Shown here piece by piece: positions 6,578 to 10,116 of a DNA stretch of 10,116 nt. How positions within the stretch are numbered: position 1 is the stretch's first letter; each line of letters opens with the position of its first letter. A model generated the notes under the pieces. The model was given only the letters and a program-made list of their open reading frames with translations, did no database searches and was not told the DNA's origin. The position numbers and the translations under genes are program-made. The DNA comes from Acidobacteriota bacterium (lineage in GTDB: Bacteria > Acidobacteriota > Thermoanaerobaculia > Multivoradales > JAHZIX01), in NCBI GenBank assembly GCA_020439725.1, contig JAGQSE010000276.1, positions 1 to 10,116 of the forward strand. The letters are read 5' to 3'.

Positions 6578-6641
6578 GTTCGAGAACAGACGGTAAGCCC
6601 GGGGGCCTCGAACCCCCGTGTCGGATCTCGAACCCGTTCGA
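6578..6641. promoter_or_regulatory. Cluster of TCGAAC/GTTCGA dyads with a G5/C5 hairpin
   Basis: Upstream of the ComEA-like start, GTTC-GA-GAAC (6579-6588) is a dyad, CTCGAAC recurs at 6607-6613 and 6627-6633, and TCGAAC-CC-GTTCGA (6628-6641) is a perfect 14-bp dyad. Between them CGGGGG (6600-6605) and CCCCCG (6613-6618) form a 6-bp stem with the 7-nt loop CCTCGAA. The hairpin resembles a tRNA T-arm but lacks the TTCRANY loop register and the rest of a tRNA. The position suggests operator sites or a structured 5' leader. Confidence 0.35.
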
Positions 6642-6691
6642 TGCCTAGTTCACTCACTGACAGACAACCGTTACCAGAAGGAGTCCCAACC

Positions 6692-7051
6692 ATGTTCAAG
6701 CTTCGCAACCTGTCCGCCGCCCTCGTCGCCGTCTGCCTCTTCGCGGGAGCCCTGTCGGGCTTCGCCGCCGAGGCTTCGGGGAAGGTCAACCTCAACCAGG
6801 CGAGCCTCGAGCAGCTCGCCTATCTGCCGCGGGTGGGTCCGGCCTTGGCCCTGCGTATCGCCGATTTCCGCAAGGAAAACGGCGCCTTCAAGAGCGTCGA
6901 GGACCTGATGCTGGTCCGCGGCATCGGCGAGAAGACGTTCGCGCTGATGAAGCCCTACCTGACCCTCGAAGGCAAGACCACGCTGGGCGAGAAGGTCCGC
7001 GTCAGCCGCACCGCGAGCTCCCAGCCGGCGGATCCCGCCACCGGCAACTGA
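6692..7051 (+). CDS. Secreted ComEA-like helix-hairpin-helix protein
   Basis: A protein of 119 residues. The N terminus is a signal peptide (basic MFKLR, hydrophobic core about 8-24, likely cleavage around 24-28 after FA or AEA). The mature part begins GKVNLNQASLEQLAYLPRVG, followed by PALALRIADFRKENGAFKS (50-68) and VEDLMLVRGIGEKTFALMK (69-87): the paired HhH motifs of the ComEA C-terminal domain, with LPRVGP and VRGIGEKT as the two hairpins. ComEA proteins bind double-stranded DNA without sequence preference in the periplasm during natural transformation; stand-alone short versions like this are common and mostly uncharacterised. After residue 90 comes a short polar tail (to PADPATGN) with no recognised domain. 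I chose the ATG at 6692 because AAGGAG lies 7-8 nt upstream and the signal peptide starts there. The next gene is a pseudopilin, which fits a DNA-uptake or type IV pilus context, though the two are separated by a strong hairpin. Confidence 0.88.
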   Translation: MFKLRNLSAALVAVCLFAGALSGFAAEASGKVNLNQASLEQLAYLPRVGPALALRIADFRKENGAFKSVEDLMLVRGIGEKTFALMKPYLTLEGKTTLGEKVRVSRTASSQPADPATGN

Positions 7052-7060
7052 GCCTGCTGT

Positions 7061-7098
7061 GCCGGGGAGCGCGACACCCACGGATCGCGCTCCCCGGC
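7061..7098 (+). terminator. 14-bp-stem hairpin after the ComEA-like gene
   Basis: GCCGGGGAGCGCGA (7061-7074) and TCGCGCTCCCCGGC (7085-7098) pair perfectly over 14 bp around a 10-nt loop, starting 9 bp after the ComEA-like stop. It is the strongest hairpin I see in the window. No U-run follows (pyrimidine-rich CCGTTCTCCCTCCT instead), so it may be a Rho-assisted or partial terminator, or a 3' stabiliser that lets the ComEA-like gene be expressed more than the pseudopilin downstream. Confidence 0.6.
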
Positions 7099-7157
7099 CC
7101 GTTCTCCCTCCTAGCCCGAGCTTCAACGACCCGTTCCATTTTCCAAGGAGAGACGCC

Positions 7158-7757
7158 ATGGCTTCGACGTCGCGGGGCTTCAGCCTCGTCGAGATGATCC
7201 TCGTGCTCGCCCTGATCGGTTTCACGGCCTTGCTCGGTGCACCGGACTTGATCCGGGCCAGCACCCAGCTCCGTCTTCGCCTGGCGGCAGAGGAGGTGGC
7301 CCGCGCGCTGCACCGTGCGCGCATGACGGCGATCCGAACTCATGTCCAGGTCGCGGTCCGGTTCGAGGTCGGCGACCCCCGGCACATCACCTTCCGTCTG
7401 TTCCGCGACGGGGACGGCGATGGCGTACGCAACGCCGACATCGATCAGGGCATCGATCCGGCCGTCGAAGCGCCGCGACCGCTCCGCCGCCTGGGAGCCG
7501 GGGTCGGCTTCGGCTTTCCGCGTAGCATCCGCCCGCGGGATCCCGGCAACCCCCGACGCTTCTTGACGCGCCTCGACGACCCGATCCGCTTCAACCGCTC
7601 CGACTTGGCCTCCTTCGGCCCCCTCGGAACCGGGACCCCGGGCTCGGCCTACCTCACGGCGGGAGACGGCTCCCTGGCCGTGGTGCGGGTCTTCAACCGC
7701 ACGGGGAAGATCGAGATCCTGACCTACGACGCGGAGACCGAGACGTGGCGGCGGTGA
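7158..7757 (+). CDS. Type IV pseudopilin, GspH/FimT type
   Basis: A prepilin of 199 residues. The class III signal is clear: short leader MASTSRG, cleavage expected between Gly7 and Phe8 by prepilin peptidase PilD (with N-methylation of Phe), Glu12 at mature position 5, and a hydrophobic helix FSLVEMILVLALIGFTALLG. The second half of the N-terminal helix (AAEEVARALHRARMTAIRTH) matches GspH/FimT minor pilins. The C-terminal domain is beta-rich and includes FRDGDGDGVRNADIDQG (82-98), a D-x-D-x-D-G loop resembling a calcium site that recurs in this pseudopilin group. Minor pilins of this type prime pilus or type II secretion pseudopilus assembly in the inner membrane. The ATG at 7158 has AAGGAG 7 nt upstream. 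No other pilus genes are in the window, so it is an orphan locus here. It could serve competence, given the ComEA-like neighbour. Confidence 0.88.
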   Translation: MASTSRGFSLVEMILVLALIGFTALLGAPDLIRASTQLRLRLAAEEVARALHRARMTAIRTHVQVAVRFEVGDPRHITFRLFRDGDGDGVRNADIDQGIDPAVEAPRPLRRLGAGVGFGFPRSIRPRDPGNPRRFLTRLDDPIRFNRSDLASFGPLGTGTPGSAYLTAGDGSLAVVRVFNRTGKIEILTYDAETETWRR

Positions 7758-7930
7758 GGGCTCGCTGGCCCGTCCGCTGCCGCCGAGGGGCGTCGGCGCT
7801 CGTCGCGAGATCCACCAATGGGACGAAGGGAGGCTTCGAGTTGAGGCGCGAGCCGCCGTCCGCCGTCGCTCCGCTTGCCGACCTACCCGAATTGACGGCA
7901 CGGAAAGCGGTGCAGTATCGTCCTCGCTTG
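7758..7930 (+). promoter_or_regulatory. Region before cutA with candidate promoter
   Basis: TTGACG (7892-7897), an 18-bp spacer and TATCGT (7916-7921) form a reasonable sigma-70-type promoter. Transcription would begin around 7928-7931, at or next to the cutA ATG, giving a leaderless or nearly leaderless mRNA. Separately, GGGAGG (7828-7833) lies 7 nt before an in-frame TTG at 7841. Nothing else is recognisable between the pseudopilin stop and cutA. Confidence 0.4.
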
Positions 7931-8308
7931 ATGAGTGCCATCGTCGTCGTCACCACCGTCGGAACCGAAGACCAGGCCAACGTCGTCGCCCGAGAGCTGG
8001 TCGCCCGCCGCCAGGCCGCCTGCGTCAACATCATCCCAGGCGCCCGATCGGTCTACCGTTGGAAGGGCAAGATCTCCACCGACGGTGAGTGGATGCTGGT
8101 GATCAAGACCCTCGCCGAGGAGTTCGATGGGGTCGCCGCGACGATCCACGAGCTCCACGACTACGAGCTACCCGAAATCCTCGCCTTCAACGTGGTCCAG
8201 GGTGAGGCGGCATTCCTCGAGTGGATCCACCACAGCACCGACAAGAGCGCCCCTTTCGACGACGACGAGGACGAAGACGACGACGAGCCCACGTTCTCGG
8301 GCTTGTGA
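7931..8308 (+). CDS. cutA: CutA-family divalent-ion tolerance protein with acidic tail
   Basis: A protein of 125 residues from ATG 7931. CutA proteins are small trimeric ferredoxin-like proteins linked to copper and other divalent-cation tolerance in bacteria; the molecular role is unsettled. Diagnostic segments are AACVNIIPGARSVYRWKGKI (29-48), DGEWMLVIKT (51-60) and IHELHDYELPEILAFNVVQG (72-91), followed by AAFLEWI. Family members usually end near here (about 105-112 residues), but this one continues with an acidic run D110-E119 (DDDEDEDDDE) and PTFSGL. Homology favours the ATG at 7931, where the typical first strand IVVVTT begins, but that ATG has no ribosome site. An in-frame TTG at 7841 has a good one and would add 30 residues. 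The gene lies 34 bp upstream of mtnA on the same strand and is probably co-transcribed with it. Confidence 0.9.
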   Translation: MSAIVVVTTVGTEDQANVVARELVARRQAACVNIIPGARSVYRWKGKISTDGEWMLVIKTLAEEFDGVAATIHELHDYELPEILAFNVVQGEAAFLEWIHHSTDKSAPFDDDEDEDDDEPTFSGL

Positions 8309-8342
8309 AGTCCGCCTCTCCGACCCCCTCGCACCCGAGCTC

Positions 8343-9419
8343 ATGACCTCGACCCTCCACCCGACCGGCGACGGCGAGGTCTTCTCGCCGATACGCTGGC
8401 AGGGGGGCGAGCTCTATCTTCTCGATCAAACGCTGCTCCCGGACCGAGAGGAATGGATCCTCTGCGACGACGTCGACGTCGTCGCCGACGCGATCCGGCG
8501 ATTGGCGGTCCGCGGCGCCCCGGCGATCGGCGTCGCCGCCGCCTACGGGCTGGTGGTGGGTCTACGCGGCGCCGCCCCGGGGGCCGACCTGGAGGAGCGC
8601 TTCGACCAGGTTTCCGAGCTGCTCAACGGTACCCGCCCGACGGCGGTCAACCTGTCTTGGGCCTTGGCCCGTGGCCGCGAGGTGTTCGCGCGCGAGATCG
8701 GCGGGGGGCGAGAAGCGGTGCTCACCGCTCTCACGGACTGGGCTCGGAAGCTCCACGCCGATGACATCGAGACCAATCGGCGCATGGGCCAGCACGGGGC
8801 GAGTCTCTTCTCTGAAGGGGATCGCGTCCTCACCCATTGCAACGCGGGGGCGCTGGCGACCGGTGGCTACGGCACGGCCGTCGGCGTGATCCACGCGTCC
8901 TGGGACGCGGGCAAGGTTGCCCAGGTGTGGGTCGACGAGACACGGCCGCTTCTCCAGGGTGCTCGGCTCACGGCCTGGGAGCTGCGGCGGCTAGGGGTCC
9001 CCTTCCGGCTGGTCACCGACTCGAGTGCGGGAGCGCTGATGGCGCGGGGGCTGGTCGATCGCATCGTCGTCGGCGCCGATCGCATCGCCGCCAACGGCGA
9101 TGTGGCCAACAAGATCGGGACGTACACGGTCGCCGTGCTGGCGCACCGCCACGGCGTGCCCTTTTACGTTGCCGCGCCGCTCTCGACGATCGATCGCGCT
9201 ACCGCCAGCGGCACGGACATCCCCATCGAGGAACGACGTGAGGACGAGGTCACGGACGTTTTCGGCAAGCGCATCGCCCCGGCCGAAACCGCGGCGCTGA
9301 ACTTCGCTTTCGACGTCACCCCGCACGACCTGGTGAGCGCAATCATCACCGAGGTCGGTGTCTTGCGTCCGCCGTACACGGAAAGCATCCGTCGGGCCTT
9401 CGGGGCCGCGGAAAGCTGA
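8343..9419 (+). CDS. mtnA: Methylthioribose-1-phosphate isomerase
   Basis: Converts 5-methylthioribose-1-phosphate to 5-methylthioribulose-1-phosphate in the cytoplasmic methionine salvage pathway, recycling the methylthio group left from polyamine or other SAM-dependent chemistry. The protein has 358 residues, a normal length. It belongs to the eIF2B-alpha-like family. Key sites: RRLAVRGAPAIGVAAAYG (52-69); THCNAGALATGGYGTA (164-179) with catalytic Cys166; VDETRPLLQGARLTAWEL (197-214); and VVGADRIAANGDVANKIGTY (242-261) with catalytic Asp246. Cys and Asp are the pair known from the Bacillus enzyme. FDVTPHDLVSAIITEVGVL (323-341) closes the fold. The ATG at 8343 is preferred because the codons before it are cutA coding sequence in another frame; the ribosome site is weak. 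No other salvage gene (mtnB, mtnC, mtnD, mtnK) is in the window. The related ribose-1,5-bisphosphate isomerase is an alternative, but the motifs fit MtnA better. Confidence 0.95.
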   Translation: MTSTLHPTGDGEVFSPIRWQGGELYLLDQTLLPDREEWILCDDVDVVADAIRRLAVRGAPAIGVAAAYGLVVGLRGAAPGADLEERFDQVSELLNGTRPTAVNLSWALARGREVFAREIGGGREAVLTALTDWARKLHADDIETNRRMGQHGASLFSEGDRVLTHCNAGALATGGYGTAVGVIHASWDAGKVAQVWVDETRPLLQGARLTAWELRRLGVPFRLVTDSSAGALMARGLVDRIVVGADRIAANGDVANKIGTYTVAVLAHRHGVPFYVAAPLSTIDRATASGTDIPIEERREDEVTDVFGKRIAPAETAALNFAFDVTPHDLVSAIITEVGVLRPPYTESIRRAFGAAES

Positions 9420-9429
9420 GCTCTCGAAC

Positions 9430-9453
9430 CCCTGGACCGGACTGGCGCCAGGG
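9430..9453. terminator. Weak hairpin between mtnA and the XRE regulator
   Basis: CCCTGG (9430-9435) and CCAGGG (9448-9453) pair over 6 bp around a 12-nt loop within the 38-bp gap between two convergent stops. Position favours a bidirectional terminator, but the stem is short and there is no T tract. Confidence 0.3.
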
Positions 9454-9457
9454 CCCG

Positions 9458-9844
9458 TCAGTGAGGCCGATGCCGCGCCAGCTCGAGCAGCCGGCAGACG
9501 GCCTCGAGCACCTGCATGTAGTGGCCTTCCTCATCGACGGTGGCAGCGCGCACGCCGAGGACCTCGAGGATCTTGGTCTCGTCGGTTCGGTCGCCGACCT
9601 CGGTGAGGTCACGCAGAGGTCGGTGGTTGGCCTCTTCGATGGCGTTGAGCAGGGCGAAGCGGTCTGCCCCCAGGGCGTCGAGCAGACTCTCGACGGTGGG
9701 GATCTGAGGCATCGCCTTCTCGGTCTCGTAGTTGCTGATCATCGCCGGCGTGATGCCGGCTCGTTCGGCGAGCTCTTTTTGCTTGAGACCGGCTCGGGTC
9801 CTGAGCAGCTTGAGCGCACGACCGATGCCTTCGAACTCCGTCAT
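9458..9844 (-). CDS. XRE-family helix-turn-helix transcriptional regulator
   Basis: A cytoplasmic DNA-binding protein of 128 residues. The N-terminal Cro/C1-type HTH spans about residues 7-62: IGRALKLLRTRAGLKQKELA, then ERAGITPAMISNYETEKAMP (27-46), with Gln22 starting the first HTH helix and PAMISNYE the recognition helix. The C-terminal half (about 63-128) is helical and charged, with no recognised ligand or protease domain; it may dimerise. The start is the ATG at 9844; only a weak AGGG lies upstream. It converges on mtnA. A perfect 8-bp dyad (9867-9889) sits 22-45 bp upstream of the start codon, a likely position for an autoregulatory operator. It is not recognisably a phage repressor or an antitoxin: no toxin partner is visible beside it, though the upstream neighbour lies partly outside the window. 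Confidence 0.9.
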   Translation of the reverse strand: MTEFEGIGRALKLLRTRAGLKQKELAERAGITPAMISNYETEKAMPQIPTVESLLDALGADRFALLNAIEEANHRPLRDLTEVGDRTDETKILEVLGVRAATVDEEGHYMQVLEAVCRLLELARHRPH

Positions 9845-9866
9845 GGCACGACCCTACGGGAAGCAC

Positions 9867-9889
9867 CGCGAGGTGGACTCGACCTCGCG
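9867..9889. promoter_or_regulatory. Perfect dyad upstream of the XRE gene (candidate operator)
   Basis: CGCGAGGT (9867-9874), 7 nt, then ACCTCGCG (9882-9889) is a perfect inverted repeat just upstream of the XRE start on the minus strand. XRE regulators commonly bind dyads of this size and repress themselves. It could instead be a leader hairpin. The assignment as operator is inferred. Confidence 0.4.
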
Positions 9890-9933
9890 ATGGACAACCT
9901 CACGGTGGCATCCGCGGACGCCGGGCATCCGTA

Positions 9934-10007
9934 ACCGGTATGACCGGTCGTGGAGAGTCGGCTCGGCCGCGCCTCTCAGGGTCCCGAGTCCGGGTGTCGA
10001 CACCGGA
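9934..10007. repeat. Additional palindromes upstream of the XRE gene
   Basis: Two copies of the palindrome ACCGGT (9934-9939 and 9943-9948) lie 9 bp apart start to start. Further on, GGTGTCGACACC (9993-10004) is a perfect 12-bp palindrome, extendable to TCC...GGA (9989-10007) with a single-base bulge. Together with the dyad at 9867-9889 they make a symmetric-site cluster in the leader of the XRE gene or in a divergent promoter. Confidence 0.35.
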
Positions 10008-10045
10008 CCTCCGGGTACGTCGCCGTGGGGTTGCAACAAGATTGG

Positions 10046-10116
10046 ATGGCAGAGGACAAGAGAGTTTCAGAGACAGACAGGTCTTTTGGGGGATGGTGGA
10101 GGCGGTGGGAATCGAA
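10046..10116 (+). CDS. Possible start of a further gene (partial, unrecognised)
   Basis: An ATG at 10046 opens a frame that is uninterrupted to the window end (23 codons), beginning MAEDKRVSETDRSFGGWWRR. The hydrophilic start followed by a Trp/Arg segment looks like a plausible cytoplasmic N terminus, and a gene divergent from the XRE regulator would explain the palindromes between them. Against it, there is no ribosome site, the codons (AGA, ACA, TCA, AGG) are less GC-biased than elsewhere in the window, and the stretch is short. I cannot name a family. Confidence 0.25.
   Translation, partial: MAEDKRVSETDRSFGGWWRRWES

Larger units (their letters stand above)
6175..6691. other. Intergenic region of about 517 bp between divergent lepB and ComEA-like genes
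   Basis: No convincing gene is present. Frames crossing it are either antisense extensions of lepB or low-complexity Arg/Ser/Pro translations. The region is heterogeneous. 6175-6300 is C-rich. An 11-bp direct repeat ATCCTTTGACG occurs at 6349-6359 and 6417-6427. An AT-richer stretch at 6460-6490 is followed by TTGGCACGGTCTGGCA (6493-6508), which resembles a sigma-54 promoter but with 1 bp too little spacing. Next come AAAGGAGGTG (6548-6557) with no start codon at a workable distance, TCGAAC/GTTCGA dyads and a G5/C5 hairpin. It probably holds the promoters for both directions and a long leader for the ComEA-like gene. Confidence 0.5.

Noticed and set aside
6600..6618. Possible tRNA T-arm (GGGGG-7 nt-CCCCC)
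   Set aside because: The loop does not follow TTCRANY in register and no acceptor, D or anticodon arms surround it.
8466..8483. Perfect 18-bp palindrome GACGACGTCGACGTCGTC inside mtnA
   Set aside because: It encodes Asp/Val codons (DDVDVV) in a normal part of the enzyme and is probably a by-product of GC-biased codon choice.
9458..9844. XRE protein as the antitoxin of a toxin-antitoxin pair or as a phage repressor
   Set aside because: No toxin-like small ORF lies next to it on the same strand in the window and there are no phage genes; the downstream neighbour is mtnA on the other strand.
1..10116. A defence island or mobile element
   Set aside because: No integrase, transposase, terminal repeats, nuclease/helicase defence genes or CRISPR-like repeat spacing were found; gene content is housekeeping and envelope related.

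Overview
The window is high-GC bacterial DNA (strong G/C preference at third codon positions, GTG and TTG starts, GGAGG-type ribosome sites). I found no rRNA, tRNA, CRISPR array, IS element or phage gene. The mix of genes (tandem signal peptidases I next to a DUF4845-like protein, a secreted ComEA-like HhH protein next to a lone FimT/GspH pseudopilin, DinB-like, CutA and MtnA proteins) suggests a Gram-negative environmental bacterium. Acidobacteriota would fit, but this is an inference from gene style; no marker gene here fixes the taxonomy.

Layout. 1-1754 (minus): a two-component pair. An OmpR-type response regulator is followed, with a 4-bp GTGA overlap, by a membrane sensor histidine kinase whose ATPase half lies beyond the left edge. 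1755-1916: a divergent regulatory region with three inverted repeats. 1917-2429 (plus): a DinB-family protein with three candidate metal-binding histidines. 2433-2449: a hairpin between convergent genes. 2451-6174 (minus): a likely operon transcribed lepB-1, lepB-2, DUF4845-like small membrane protein, multi-pass membrane protein with an AlkP-superfamily domain. Both signal peptidases keep the Ser/Lys dyad. The AlkP-like domain appears to have lost its nucleophile and several metal ligands, so it may be a pseudoenzyme.

6175-6691: about 500 bp without a convincing gene, holding repeats, a G5/C5 hairpin, TCGAAC/GTTCGA dyads and an unused perfect Shine-Dalgarno sequence. 6692-7757 (plus): a secreted ComEA-like protein, a 14-bp-stem hairpin, then a type IV pseudopilin. 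7758-9419 (plus): cutA (acidic tail, ambiguous start) and mtnA (methylthioribose-1-phosphate isomerase of methionine salvage), 34 bp apart. 9458-9844 (minus): an XRE-type regulator, convergent with mtnA, with a perfect dyad just upstream of its start. 9845-10116: mostly non-coding with more dyads; a reading frame opening at 10046 may be the start of a further gene.

Functionally this looks mostly like chromosomal housekeeping and envelope biology: signal sensing, preprotein processing, pilus/competence-type secreted proteins, metal tolerance and sulfur salvage. I see no convincing defence or mobile system. The best candidates for something undescribed are the degenerate membrane AlkP-like protein in the lepB operon and the structured leader of the ComEA-like gene.
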